Below are positions 32,506 through 45,514 of a DNA stretch of 64,000 nucleotides, piece after piece. Under the pieces are notes generated by a model. It was given only the letters and a program-made list of their open reading frames with translations, had not been told where the DNA came from and made no database searches. Location of the stretch: positions 1-64,000 of the forward strand of contig MNCI01007588.1 in assembly GCA_015680685.1 (NCBI GenBank), read 5' to 3'. Positions within the stretch are counted from its first letter, which is position 1. The number at the start of each line of letters is the position of its first letter. The translations under genes were made by a program, and so were the position numbers. This stretch comes from Gnetum montanum. Its lineage: Eukaryota > Streptophyta > Gnetopsida > Gnetales > Gnetaceae.

Positions 32506-35308
32506 ATGGCACTAAATAGAGGACCTCAAGGAGAAGGACCATCCTAACCAAGGGAGAAATGACTAAGAGGAGGAAGGGGCCAATAGCCACAACAAACCCA
32601 AGAAGGAGAAGCTAAAACACATGTGATTGGACCTCTTTAGGAGGAGCCCATGGTGGAATTTGTCCATCAAATTCCCACAATGAAAATAGGCTAGTTTAGG
32701 TAGGATGAGGTGCTAAGGCCTAGGCCAAATCTAGAGGTCATATTAATCAAGGCCTGCCTTAAGCAAATTCAGTCCTAGGAGGTCCAAAGTTTGGTTCTTC
32801 AAGAACTTAATTTTGGCCTCTTCTTGGAGCTTGCACCAAAGGAGGTCTATACTCAACTACAGGGATACCCCATGTGGACTATTCTCTCTTATAGTGGGAA
32901 TAGTACATGGGGAAAACCTATCTCTTTTGGAACAATTGGCATGCAGACATGACAGTAAAAATAAGGACATCATTGTCTCCTACTTTGGTAAGGCGATTAT
33001 AGAGGCCCTTAGACTACTTGACACCAGGGCAACATTGGTAGAGATCACCAAGAAAGTAGACCTAGAAGCCAAAAAGGAGTGGGTTTAACAATGCTATTGA
33101 ATGGACTATAAGAAGTATGATGCACTCACCAAGGTGGAGAGAGCCTACTTCAAGATCTCAGCCTACCATCTAAATCCAATGGTGAGGCCTATGCATGCAC
33201 TACTCTAAGTGGTAAATTCCTTATCAACATTCCTTAACTCATATTTCTTGAGATTGAGAAGTGCTTTAAAGATAATGAGCAGGGGAGGAAGACACTCCTC
33301 TTCCCATGCCTAATCCAAAAACTTTATAGAAGAGGAGACATAGTCTATTATGCCAATGATACCCTCTATCATTCTCCTGGCACTTCCTATTAGGAGATGA
33401 TGAAGGACAAAGTAATTGCTAAGCTACTTGAACCAGAGAGACAACACCAGAAGCTTGCATAGCTATTGGATGCATCAGGAAACTGTGTGAGTAGATATTG
33501 CAATAGTATCAAGGAGAGAAAAATGGTGGGGAACCATTAGTCTACTAGCTAGTGTTGAGCCATCTCAATGAGGTAACAAGAACCATAAGCTGGTTGGAGG
33601 ATATTACCCTACTATTTTTGACCAAAAAAAACAAGGGCCTATGAGAACAAATTTAAGCACTTAAGAGGTTACTGTGTTCATCCTTGGGTAATAAGAGTTC
33701 CCAAAATTTTCTGGGAATACCACAACCTTCTTGGTGCACCTGGAGGAGGGTGAGGATGCTACCATCCTAGTGATGTAGCACCATAGGCAAGAAGTAATAG
33801 CAGAGGTGGTGGCTAATAGAGTGGTTGAAGCAATCAATGCTCTTGCAGTAGCCATGCCAAATATTTTTGCACTCAAGGATGTATAGGCTTTCGTAGGAGT
33901 GGGCAGTGGGAGGCTTATCATAGCCCAATATGAGGAAGTGTTGGACTGACTGGTGGAAATTGAGTAATCACTTTCAAAGATCTTTGATTTCTTGAAAGAG
34001 ATCAATGCAACCTAGTTGGAGCTACTGGAAACCAAGGGTAAGCTCATCATTGCAAATGTCCAACTTGAGGTAGGCACTACTAAAAACCATCTTTTGGCTA
34101 CCAAGGTTGTAGAACTAAGAGCCTAGTTAGTTGATTTGGTTATTCTTAGGCAAGCTATCATAGAATATGAAGCTTTCTTATAGCTTTAGAACTAACTGAA
34201 AGAGGTTGAGAATGCTAAAGAAATGGTAGTCTTTGATGCATCCTTATTAGAAGGTCTTGCCTTTAACACCAATAAAGACTTGACATAAGTTCGTAAAGAG
34301 AACTTGGCCCTAATCAAAGATATTCATCATCTATGCAATGTCAAGGAGCAAAAAGACCAGATGATCAAATTTGTGAGACAACAGCAAGAGCAGCTTGCTA
34401 GGGTGAACATGGACTTGAGGAGGTTGATAGCTAAGAACAGGAATCTACCAATAGAGAAAGATTAGGTCCTTCACCAAAAAACAATCATTAACGTAGCCAC
34501 TTGGAAAAATGAGGTCCTAAAATTTGAATGAGTCAAATATCATTATAGGGACTAGGTAAGGCTTCTGATGGAGATAAATGAAAAGGAAATTAAATTAGCC
34601 AAGGTAAAGATGAACAAGGTCCTCTAGCAACTATAGCAAAGAGATGATGTATGGTAGTTAATCTTTGATAGCCTGAATGCCTACAATAAAGTAGAAATCT
34701 GCCTATAGAAGCTGCAAATTAAGGAAATGATAGAATACATGGAGCTCACCAACCTCCATCATGTAAACCTAGTGATGCTAACAATTAGTAAACTAAGATC
34801 ATAATTGGAGAAGCAAGTGGTCATCTCATACATCCTCTATGAGGCCAAGTTCAAGCACCATAAAGATACCAAATAGAAGTTAAAAATAATGAATGCTAAG
34901 CTTGAAGTTTTGAGGAGCTAATTTACAAATCAACAATCAATTTTTGAGAACTTGGTGAGAAGAATGAATGACTACCACAAGTTGTAAAATCTTGTAAAGA
35001 TGTTTGATGTTGAATGTAACCAATTTGTAGTGTGGTTTATTAACATGAAGGAGCTACTCCTCCCAATGCTCTATTTGTTAAAAATCACTATACCAGCCCA
35101 TATTAGTGAAGCTACATGGACTATGTATGATCCATAGAGCAAGGAGGAGAAGATGAAAGCATTACTACATGCTTTTTATCTTTCATGAGAAGTAGTAGCT
35201 ATAGTAGGATTGCCTTAGCCCTAGCCTCAACCACCACCGTCATGTGCACCAAAGCCTAGTGAAGGTTGTTCAGCATCCCAAGAGCCTCCACCTCCTAGCA
35301 CTGGTTGA
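32506..35308 (+). pseudogene. Extra ORF of element A
   Basis: The start ATG (MALNRGPQGEG) directly follows GATCATAG. The broken frame of about 934 codons ends in PPPPSTG and a stop. Landmarks shared with B and J are NFGLF near 32810, ERAYFKIS near 33140 and LLFPCLIQKLY near 33300. A long Lys/Glu-rich, coiled-coil-like half follows from about 33900. Stops and shifts are numerous. A role alongside Gag, in RNA binding or in particle targeting is possible, but nothing in the sequence decides. Confidence 0.78.
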
Positions 35309-35532
35309 TCTTCTCTTCGTCTTTAGTAACCAGAGGATCCTAGCTATTTATTTTTGTAAGGGTGTCTAATTATTTTATCCAAGACATCCATTTTTATAAT
35401 TTTTTTAATTCCATTTAATTTGACACTTAGAGTTAATCAATTAGAGTTTGTTAGTAAATAATTCCATACCTTTCTACTTTTGTAAGAAGCTTGATCCTAT
35501 TTTTGTTCACTTGAGGATGAGTTTTCACTCAG

Positions 35533-35543
35533 TTATAGGGGTA
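35533..35543 (+). other. Polypurine tract of element A
   Basis: TTATAGGGGTA abuts the 3' LTR start. It follows the GAGGATGAGTTTTCACT sequence, which B shares at the same place. Confidence 0.8.
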
Positions 35544-36380
35544 TGATGAATCATTTGATTGGTTGAGTTAACGTAGCCCCATCGATGCATGATTTGATGC
35601 ATCAATGTAAATGTGCCAACATAGTGTCTAGTCTTTCCTATATAAATGCTCATACCCATCGCATTTATGACACATTATATCATTACTCTAGCTAAGCTCT
35701 TGTATTTGCTTTCATTAGAGTTAGAATATTTTCTGAGTACTCATAGTAGGACTTTAAGGATTATACAAATCCTTGTTCTAGCATCAATGTACTTGAACAC
35801 TTTGATGTGACGACAATAAAGATGAAATTTTTGGAATTCCTTATAGCACTTAAGAATAGATTAATATTTTTATGCACTTTATTACTTATGCATTTTACAT
35901 TCATATCCTTAGTTAATTAATACATTTAATAATAAACACATGTATGACCACCTTGAACATACCATTAATGGTTTGTAATCCCAGTGGTGTTATTGCTTGG
36001 TTCACCTAGTAGCCTAACACTTGGTAACTAGTAGCACTTATAATGAGTTCAGGATGTGTACAACAGGTGGGCCTAGATGCTTATGTTAGGCTAGTTAGCA
36101 TAGGAATTGTTAGTTAGTTACATAATTAGTTTATCAATCATTTACCTTTACTTCCACACTTAGAAATATAAAATATAAATAAATATTAGGTGCCTTGGCT
36201 TATACTTAGCCATATGCTTGAGCTTGCATAAGTGAAACCAAGAAGCCAATGATCATGTCCTTAAGACACTATCTTTGCCCATTGGTGCATTTAAGGATCA
36301 AGTCCACAAAATTTGACCAGATTGTTGGTGAATGGTTGTGATTCATATGGTTGGGTAGAGGAACTACTTGTTGCTCATCA
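35544..36380 (+). repeat. 3' LTR of element A
   Basis: 837 bp, TGATGAATCATTTGATTGG...CTCATCA. U3 has GATGCATGATTTGATGCATC, a more complete dyad than in the 5' LTR. CTATATAAATG follows near 35640. Confidence 0.92.
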
Positions 36381-36682
36381 GAAAGGTAAAAAGTTTAACA
36401 GAAAATTAAAAAAATAAAAAAGTTGAAAAATGCTTATTAGTTCATAAGTCAAGATAGGGCATCTCCTCCATGATCGAACTCATGGGCAAGTGTTCATAAA
36501 ATGGACCCTAGACTTCAAGTATCATACACTCTAGGTTTCATATTTATTATCCTTAGTGATTTAGATTTTCATTTATTACTCCATGTGAGATAGATGATTA
36601 TCAAGTTTTGCTTTTTTGGATATACATATTCCATTAGACTAAATGGTTTTTTTTTTATTTTAAAATATCCAACTATGTTTTC

Positions 36683-37393
36683 TTATTTATTCTTAAATTT
36701 ATGTTTGCAGTCTCTATGTATCCTACTTATAATTGGTGTATGATCATGGTTTAGGATATCTTTTTGTAAGTTCTCAATTTGGGTCATTTTTTTGGGATAG
36801 GAGTTAATAAGTGAATTGGATGTTTCCACGCCTATTTTGGATAGTTTTATGCTCTTATCTTTTAACCATTGGATGTCTTTTGGTTTAGTGATTATCGCCT
36901 TGTCTTGTACATACACTTGTTTCTAATATTTGTTGTGGGCTGGTGTAAGGATTGTGTTGATGCTCTAAAGTCATAGTCCACAGTTGCATCCTTCTTTATC
37001 ATTAGTAGTGCATGGAATTTGTTGCATATGTATGGGTCCTTGCTCATCTTCCTTGGACATTTCCAAGGATAAGTCTCTCATTTCTAACTTAGTATCAACT
37101 GTGTAAAGCCACGTCGTTCCCATAATGATAGGAAATTCCCTATCATCATTCTTCTTTTCGATCACAATAAAATCTATTGGATAAGACCACCCATTGATAG
37201 TGATCACTACATCTTCTAGTTGTCCCAAAGGAATGATCACTGATTGATTTGCTAGCTCTAGTCTTATGTTGCGCTTCTTTAATGGTGGTAGGTTCCATGG
37301 TTTGTATGTTTCTTGAGATATCAAATTGACTCTTGAATATGAGTTTAGTAGAGTTATGCATGATGAATTTTGAATATTTTGTAAATAAATCAA
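36683..37393 (-). pseudogene. pol: Element J protease and post-protease region
   Basis: A 140-codon open stretch (36971-37393) contains LLNSYSRVNLIS, so the catalytic Asp is Asn. It continues with RLELANQSV, DVVITI and FPIIMGTTWL, as in Tat-type proteases. A second open piece (36683-36916) contains IQWLKDKS...SLINSYPKK, aligning with the region after A's protease. No RT follows; element A's LTR intervenes and RT is also absent beyond it. Confidence 0.75.
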
Positions 37394-38660
37394 AGGGTTT
37401 CCTAGATTTATTCTTTTCTTAGAAAGAGTTGTTGCTTTTATCTAGTTTGATACTATATTAGTTATCATGACAGTTGTAAGTTTTTGATTTGGTTATTGTG
37501 AAAGCATAGTGTTTGTAGGAGCATTTGCCATATGAGAAACTTGTTTGGATGGAGTCCTTACTTTACCATTCTTTTATGGACATGTCTTGAAGAAAGGAAT
37601 TTTTTTTTGAATTTTCTTTAGTGTTGCTAGTATGATCCTTTTTCTATATATTCACTGTCCTCATAGCACTTTTTTGCTAAGATTGTGATGGCAGTTCTCC
37701 TTGCATAATCGATGGTGATATTGGTGTTAGAGGATTAGGAGTTTGGATTGACAAACTAGTTGTTGGTTGATGTGTGTAAGAATTAGGATATATTCATCAA
37801 GTAGTGGACTTGTGATATTCTAGTGGATAGTAGTGTGAGGAAGCATGGACTAAAGCATTTCTAGAGAGATTGGACATTGAACATAATATCCATAAGGATA
37901 AGGTTTTTTGTTGGGATATTATTGCCTTGGCGGTGGCATTCCTCATGCTTGTGGTTGTTGCTACTATTGTTGGCATTGCTCTTGCGCCTAACGATAGGCT
38001 CCACCTCGATAGTATGATGGTTAAAAGGATTTTTAAAGATAACCTTGTGGTTAGGGTAATTATTTTGGCATCTACTTTTTAATAAATCTTAGGTTAAGTG
38101 CATATTCTCCAAACTCTTGCAAGTGGGCCATAGCATCGTATTGGCACATCTCATGCCATTCCATGAAGCAGTAATATACCACCTAATTTGTTAAGTACAA
38201 TTCTTAAAAAGATATTCTCCTTGTAGTAAAATCTACCATCTCTACTAGATCCTCAACAAGTTTCTAAGTCAAAATTTTTTTTGCATAGACTCAGATTCCC
38301 TATGTAAAATCATTTACTTAATCTTACTTCGGATGAAGTGTCCAAACCTAGAATTTCATTATCGAAGTTATTGTTGGAGAAGTTCAAGAAACAAATATTC
38401 GAATGATTGAAAAACAATCTGGCATGGTTTTAGTAACATTATCATAGAAAATATCTTCTATTCATGCAAGAATAAATTCAATAAAATGATTGAAATTGTT
38501 GTGTTGTCATCCATAAATAAAAAGTTTAGACAATCATGCGAGGATAATTATCAAAGAATTCTTCAAACTTGAGAGGTGACTAGAAGGAAGATCCTTTGTT
38601 CAAGATAATGATAGTTTCCTAGCAATGAAACTAACCATTTGTTATATTCTAAAGGTAGAT
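37394..38660 (-). pseudogene. gag: Element J gag remnant
   Basis: A stretch near 38160-38080 reads CQYDAMAHLQEFGEYALNLR, aligning with the zinc-knuckle end of A's gag (LSHLQGYG...LNLRLAK). A low-complexity Asn/His/Gln-rich linker leads to the protease. Farther right similarity fades. It is heavily degraded. Confidence 0.5.
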
Positions 38661-38699
38661 GCAGTAGTAGACAGATTTACAATTTTGTTTTTGGATAAT

Positions 38700-40540
38700 A
38701 TCACTACAAAAAATTAAACATTACATGAAGAAAATGCAAAAGGCACCAAAAATGGCAAGGCATGTTCATTATCATACAACTTAGTTTATGTTGTTGCTTC
38801 AGTGTAGAATTCAAAATAATACATGGCTAATGTACAATATGATAAAAGGGACATCCAACGTTTCTCTAGTGGAGCTCTATGTCTTTTGCAGAGAAGAAAT
38901 CCTCATTGTTTTATGAAAGCCACTCTTTCTCTTCATAGGACTCGAATCAGTCATTGTAAGCATTCTATTGAATACTTGCTATACAAACTCCATTTTTCAA
39001 ATTTTTCATACATGGTGACAAACCTACTAGTGATGAAGGCATTACAACCTAATCCACTCTTAATCAAAAATCTAGTTTTGTGGCTTGGTCCTGTTGTCAC
39101 ATTGGACTATTTGATGGAGCAGCCTTTATAAAATAATGCTAAGACCTTATTTAGGTGAAAGTCAAATTGCCCGATCTAACTTTTTATTGGTAATATTGGG
39201 AAGTATGATTAGAATATCAATGATTGTTAAAGGAAAAAAATGATAAAATAATATTAAACAATAATCTAAATGGAATCATTTCCATGGAGGTTGTTGGCCT
39301 AACACAACTTCAAGAATTGTTTATGTAATAACCAATTGAATTGGGAAATTATGGAGGGATAGTTCACCCTAGCAATTGGAAACTTTGTCAAAGCTTATTT
39401 TATAGTACGTTTTAGTAGATCACATTAGTGGCTACATTCCAAGGCAATTCATTAATTTGAAGTACTTGTATTTATTGACCTTGTATATGGCAAAAGAAAA
39501 AAATAAATCATGAATTATCCATTGTAATTGGAAAATTCGTCACAACAACAAAGGGCTAAAAATAGGAAAAATTGAATTCATGAAAACAAAGAAGGGATTT
39601 CTCTTTGGATGGAAATCATTCATGGATTTGCACAGGTGGAGCCAAGAAGGAGAAACACAAGCACAACTGAACCTAGAACTTTGTGGTAGTTGTATGAAGT
39701 TTTCATGATGTAGGCAAGAAGTAGTCATGACTAGGACATTAGATCTTGCAACAACTTATTCCCATCCAGTAGGATGCTAGTTTCTAAGAAACCTACAAAA
39801 CCCTTAGTTTCAATTGAATTTACCTCAATGTTAGGTTTGTGTTAGGGCTGAGTAGCTCATTCATGTCTTTGCCATTGTATTTGATGGGTGCTGTTGGCAC
39901 TGGATTTGGAGTTTTCAAGGATGAGTCACCATTGTTGCCTACATTCATGCATATTCTAGTAGGAAACAGGTCAACAACAATGTAGCATTGAAGGGTGCAA
40001 CATGCAAAATGACAAACCCTCATCTCTCACCACGTAGCCCAAGATATAGTTGTTGATGGAGGCATCTACATCGATAAAGGTTGTGATTAACATTAGGAGG
40101 AAGGCATCCAATTGTTCCTATGCGTTGCTTTGTCCTTCGATCATGGAACCTAATATGATGGAAGTGGCATTGATGTAGATTGGCAGTAAGACCTTATAAA
40201 GGCTACAATTAGATTGGAACCAACAGCCCTATAATCGCACCTCACCCACAACTCACTGTGGTAATGACCAACCTTGAAGCCTTTGCCACTGTACCAACAT
40301 CACCATCATCACTCTTCCTCAACCAGAATGGCACCCATTACACCAGAGAGATGCAACATGACATACGAAGAACCCTCCTCCCTATAACACATGGCAAACA
40401 ATAAACACTTTTGCATTTTCACAACAAACCTAGGATAATTGCATTTCATCTTAAAATTTAAATTTTATTAAATAATGCTCTTGGTTGGAGCATAATAATA
40501 AAAAAAAGAGAAAAAAAAAGAAAAAATACATATTATTATT
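38700..40540. other. Unassigned degenerate sequence
   Basis: No domain is recognisable on either strand. The frame at 38823-39131 and small minus-strand frames at 39540-40023 resemble nothing I know. It may be the eroded 5' end of element J or U3 sequence of element E. Confidence 0.4.
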
Positions 40541-41456
40541 ATTGTAGGTAAGATATATATATAGAGGAAAGGTTATCTTTAAAGGGGAGAAAGCATATTA
40601 TTAAGAAGGAATCTTGCCAACTTTGGCTCAAATTTCTCATAATTTTCTATAGAACTTACAATTTCTCATGATGGTTAGGATTTAATACCCTAAGATATTT
40701 GTAGCTTACCTTAACCTTTTATGATGGTTGTAACTACCCAAAGCTACTATAAAAAGGGTTGGTGGGAGGAATTCAATGGAGGAATTTTTTGGAAAGAATT
40801 GTTGAAGATTTCTTGTAAAGCATGGATTGCCAAAGGCATCAATTTAGTTGCATTATTTTAATCTTGTGAGTTCTTTTCTTGCCATTGTGTTTTAGGTTCT
40901 TAGCTAATAATTTAGATAGTATTGTGCTTGGCATTTAATTTTGGGATTTTTTTATCACTCTTATAGCTCTCTTATTGTGCAGTATTAAGACTTCTATTAG
41001 GATTGCCATAAAAGAGCTTATGTTGTTGAAAAACATCTTGAGCAATTCAATAGTAATGTCTTTGTGAAATTACCTATTTGAATCTAGAGGGTCTATAAAA
41101 TCTTTGATACTTCGAGATAACTAAAATAGCTTCATTTGTTTGAAAGTTTATTACCTTGGTATTTCAATCTTGAAATTATAAAATTTTTCTAAAAGCTTTG
41201 TTGTTTGCAATTTTTGGAAACTATTAACTATGCAAAATAGAAGCTTATACTTTGTCGTTTACAAAGCATTTTTGGTAACTTAATAAGATTGTCTTTTATG
41301 AAATTGCTTGTTGAGTTCAAAGGGTTTGGGCAATTTGTAGCATTATATTGAATTGGGATAGCTTTATTGCGAAGTGTTTTCTCATATCAATTTATTTCAT
41401 TTAAATGTTTGAGATTTGACACAAATCAACTTTTCTTTTTCTTTCTCGTTCTAAGT
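40540..41456 (+). repeat. LTR-like promoter block of element E
   Basis: CTATAAAAAGGG at 40746-40757 lies in a block that aligns with 45190-45510 over about 300 bp, including AATCTTGT(G/A)AGTTC just downstream. Position upstream of the E leader makes it the likely 5' LTR. Its outer end is not defined. Confidence 0.5.
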
Positions 41457-42311
41457 TGATGAATTGTGAGTCATCAGGCTACAATATCGGATCCACGATA
41501 TTCGGCACATGATATCGTAGCCCAAATAACGATATCGGATACATGATATCACGACTCCTATGTGAGCCTATAAATACACATGTAGGTGCACGAGAGGAGT
41601 TAGTCTTTAAGTTTTGAATTAGTTAGTCTTTCAGTTAGTTTTAGAAGTTAGTTTATTTCTTTTTCTCTCTCTCAACCCTTTCTCCCAGTGCATGCCCGCA
41701 GTGTGATGACTATAATTGTACGACATCCTTTATTCGAGTGTGACGTACTTGGACACGCACATGATCAAAGATAAAGATCAAGATTACTTCATCATTGCAT
41801 CATTCACTTAGTTTAATTACTGAATTTTAATTGTTATTAAATGTCGAATGAGTACAAGTTAATCATGAGCATCTACATGTGACTACTTGGTATCCCAGTA
41901 GTGTACTTGGGCCATGCCCTTGGTAATCCTAGTGGTAGTCATGCATGAGACCTAAGATGTGTACGGATGATTAAAGAACGGATGCTCATCGCACTTAGGC
42001 TAGCTTAGATTCTCTCTCTATCTATCTCCTCTTAGTATAGCTCTCTTTCTCCCTTTTCCCTCCTAGCTTAGCTAAGATTATTTTCCATTGCCTCTAGGAG
42101 TAGCATTAGTTTAGGAACACATCATACACCTCTCTTTGGACTAAACCATATGTGACAAAGCAAATATTAGTCTAGGTAGGAAGACAATGGACTATGATCA
42201 GCGAGTAACTATCTAGATACCAAAACTAGCCTCTTTGCGGAGTTCGATCGGATCATGCATGAAACGCTCGTATTTGTATGGTTGAGTGTAGGGGTACCTT
42301 GTCACTCATCA
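41457..42311 (+). repeat. Solo LTR of the A/B/J/D family
   Basis: 855 bp, TGATGAATTG...CTCATCA. It is flanked by TAAGT (41452-41456) and CAAGT (42312-42316), a 4-of-5 target duplication. No PPT precedes it and no PBS follows. U3 has several GATATCG/CGATAT words, then CCTATAAATACA at 41567-41578. It is most like D's LTR. Solo LTRs arise by recombination between an element's two LTRs. Confidence 0.85.
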
Positions 42312-42890
42312 CAAGTCCATTGAATCTTGCTCTATTTCTAGCTTTCTTGTGGAACTTTCTCTTTGGGAAAAATTAGGAGTAGATTTTCACAGAATTGTGC
42401 TTAAGCATTTTTGTAAAATTTAATTTATTTCAAGCAACGTACTATAGGGACTATATAGACTAAGTGACTTGACAAAATATGAATATTTAATAACTCATAA
42501 TATTCAACAAGGTTAACTAAATTTCTATTATAATAGCTAATTAAAGTTTCATACACAACTCACCCATTTCAACATTCACAATAGCAAACACATACTCACA
42601 TTTAATTTTTTTCATGACCATTAAATCTATTTGGAGGTACTGGGCCTTGGTGTTGCTAGAGACCAGTAAGCACCTAAACCCTGTTTAATAGAATATCTTT
42701 GTTTCCTGTGACCCTAGTCACAAGACTAAAAAGGTGCATCATTGGCATTCCCAAATGATTGCCAATAGTTTTTTTTTGGTGCTAGAAGGAGGGCCAGAAA
42801 ATTTATTACCTATTTTCATTACATTCAAACAATTTAATAGTCCCATCACACCAATAGTTTTTTTGTTGCTAGGAGGGATTAAAAATTAGA
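42312..42890 (+). other. Element E leader
   Basis: Non-coding, but alignable with F at about 61030-61420 in reverse orientation. It contains GGCATTCCCAAATGATTGCC, a T-run and GGTGCTAGAAGGAGGG. One of these probably contains the primer-binding site, but I cannot assign its tRNA. Confidence 0.55.
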
Positions 42891-44417
42891 TACTGTTTCT
42901 GGTTCATGACCAAACAAATTGATAGTTTGGAAGATTTTAAAGGTTCCAAAGAAATTGTTGATTATAAGACTAATTATTCATTAGAAGAAGAACACTAGAA
43001 GTTTTTTTAATTTGGAACAAGTAGTAGAGTAAAGACTAGAAGGATAAGAATATCACCCCTTTTGTTTGGTTTATTAGTCTATAAGAGAAGACCAAAGTCA
43101 TATAGGACTGTAATGATCAAAAGGAATTATAACAGGATGGCAAATCCTTGGCAAAGAGTTACATTAGTAGGTTTTCAAAACTACAATGATATTACTAAAG
43201 TAGTTTACGAATATTTGTTTGAACCTTTTATTCCTAGAAAAGCTTACTTATCTAAGGAATACATTCACCTATTTGAGTTAGCTTTATCTCATGCAAATAT
43301 TCAACACCAAGATCAATATTGTTGGTTGTTTGTGGCAAATTTAAAGGACACAGCTTAGATTTGGTATTTAAACTTGCCAAGCAATTGTATCACAAGTTGG
43401 GATGATATGAAAATTCTTTTCTTAGCCTAGTTTGGCAATCAATTAGATCAACAACAACTATATTGTGGGTTAGTACAAGATAAATAAGGAGTTAAAGAGT
43501 CAATTACAGATTTCAATATTATATTCAAATAATTTGTAGGTTCTTTCAAAGTTGGTATAGACCATTAGATGAAATGCTTAAAGGTATTTATCTTAAGGCA
43601 ATGAATCCCAATATATCAATTTGGTGAAGGAGAACTCCAAACTTACTAACATTGAATGATTACTTTAGTGAAGCTATACAATTAGAAAAATAGTTAAACT
43701 TAAACTATGAAGAAAATATCACAACTCAAAAAAGAGAAGAGAAAATGATAATTCTTGTACAAGATTTTGCTCAACTTAAAGCATTATTGGGGTCATCTTG
43801 TATTAAAATACAGTAAGAGTTAGTAAGTAGAGAATTTGATAAGGGATAGTTAATGAAGGATTTATCCAACAAAGTAGTGAAACTAGAAAAACCTTTGGCA
43901 AAGATTAAAATCAAGTAAAGAAAAATAGAAAATATAAGCATCAAGATACTAGGTTAATAGAAGATGAGAATGAAAGTTATCTTGCTGTGTCTAAGTTCCT
44001 TAATATTGAATCAAATAATGAGCTATGTAATGTTCATTATGTAAGCAAATCTTCTAATAATGGATCTAGTGATACCTCTTCTCTATTAAGTTGTAAAGAG
44101 GACATATCATCAGACGAAGAGTGTAATAACAATGAAGAAAATAGATATAATTTGCAATTAAAAGAAAGATTAACTACTTCTAGGCTTCCAAATGTCATTT
44201 CTGATCCATCCATTGAGAGAAAGGTTTTTGAACCAAGTAGAAAAGAGAAAAATAAAAGTAAAGAAGATCAAGTAGAGTAAAGTACTCAAAATTAGTCTTT
44301 TAATAAATGGATGAAAAAACCAGGCTTTTATGTAGATGGGGAATATGATACAGTCAAGGATCTTAAACATGTCAAAGCCAACATTAGTATTTATCAATTA
44401 TTATAGATAGCAGATTG
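42890..44417 (+). pseudogene. gag: Element E gag
   Basis: The longest open piece (43062-43358) contains ANPWQRV, FELALSHANIQHQ and FVANLKD, matched by F at 59449-59745. Downstream are WDDMKILFL and FGNQLDQQQLY. A Ser/Asp/Glu-rich tail (43987-44280) with SSDTSSLLSCKED and NNNEEN also matches F. I see no zinc knuckle. Several TAG and TAA stops interrupt it. Confidence 0.75.
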
Positions 44418-45514
44418 TTGGCACATTTAAGCCATTTTATGGAGTAGGAAGATGATATTAATAGATATGGCAAAATGATATTGAAGAAGAAAAAGATATA
44501 CATATGAAGACCATAAGGAACATTGCCTCTAATTTTTGGAAAATGATCCATTTAGTGTTGCTCTTTTGGTTGTTATATTCATGTGGAGTGTAATTGGGGG
44601 CATGAGATGAATTATTTCTTAGTTCTTACTATCTCTGGATTGTTGAGTTAAAAAGGATACACAAACAATTAAAATTTCTTTTTACTTGAAGTTAATTTAG
44701 CATAGGCCTGTTACATGTCCTTATGTTTAAGGATGTTGATGAAAATAATAAACTTGGAATCAAAATTTTGACAAAACTCATGGCTAAAGTTATCAATAAT
44801 TTGACAAGATTATAGTTGGGAAATGCACCACAACATTACTAAAGGAAATTCTCTATGACTAACTATTGGAGTTCTGCTCTAGAAAGTGAGAAAATAGTTG
44901 AAACCAAGGAATAGTGAATGTTCGCAATTGATTTATGAAATAACATGGTAATTATAAGTGATAACATGATTTTGAAGAGGTAATATATGCACAAGTGATA
45001 AGGTTATAATTTAAATGGATGGATCTATAGAACTTTATTTGTTCAAAATAAATTTCCATGTGAAGGTTGTATAGGAACCTAACTAAATTTCCTAAATATT
45101 TCTATTTAAAAAGGCACTTGCTAATTGTGGCATATATTTCTCTAATTTTTGTAACTTCTTATGATAACTTTGATGATATTTGTTACAAAGGGAACACTTG
45201 GCAACCCTAACTTGAATTTCTCATAATCCCCATGGAAACTATAACTCCTAAGATGGTTATAAATTTATATGCCTAAGATATTTACAAGCCTTGTAACTCC
45301 TCATGATTATTGTAACTACCTTAAGGTTACTATAAAAGGACCTTCAAAGGTAGAATTAAAAGGGGCCAAGATTTGGAAAAAGAAATTTGAAGAATTCTTG
45401 TAAGATGGCTTGCTAAAGACATCAATTCGATTGCTTTGTTTTAATCTTGTAAGTTCATTACTTCCAATCCTGTTTTAGTTACTTAGCTAATGGTTTAGAT
45501 AATATTATGCTTGG
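44418..45514 (+). repeat. LTR-like block interrupting element E
   Basis: It starts TGTTGGCAC at the point where E stops matching F. Its distal 300 bp match E's own LTR-like block, with TATAAAAGG at 45331-45339. It appears to be a related LTR, itself cut by element B. A 60-bp piece after B (53392-53455) resembles the E/F leader and may be its continuation. Confidence 0.5.

Larger units (their letters stand above)
23337..36380 (+). mobile_element. Element A: 13-kb Tat-like gypsy with extra ORF
   Basis: It has two LTRs in direct orientation, a PBS, gag, protease, RT, RNase H, integrase, a long spacer, an extra ORF, a PPT and the 3' LTR, so it is structurally complete. The LTRs look roughly 85 percent alike by eye, which implies an old insertion. 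Every gene is broken by many stops and shifts. No clean target-site duplication remains (AAGTA left, GAAAG right). It is inserted into element J. Confidence 0.9.
17297..38700 (-). mobile_element. Element J: Tat-like gypsy, split by element A
   Basis: Read leftward, J shows a gag remnant (about 38660-37400), protease (37393-36971) and a short post-protease stretch. Element A (23337-36380) then interrupts it. J resumes with the pol-to-extra-ORF spacer, the extra ORF, a PPT and the 3' LTR. RT, RNase H and integrase are absent on both sides of A, so J was pol-less or lost pol. Its 5' LTR was not found; the right boundary is approximate. Confidence 0.75.

Noticed and set aside
37870-38082. A hydrophobic 70-codon plus-strand frame that looks like a membrane segment.
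   Set aside because: It is antisense to the element J gag-protease linker, whose Asn/His/Gln-rich coding explains the hydrophobic shadow.
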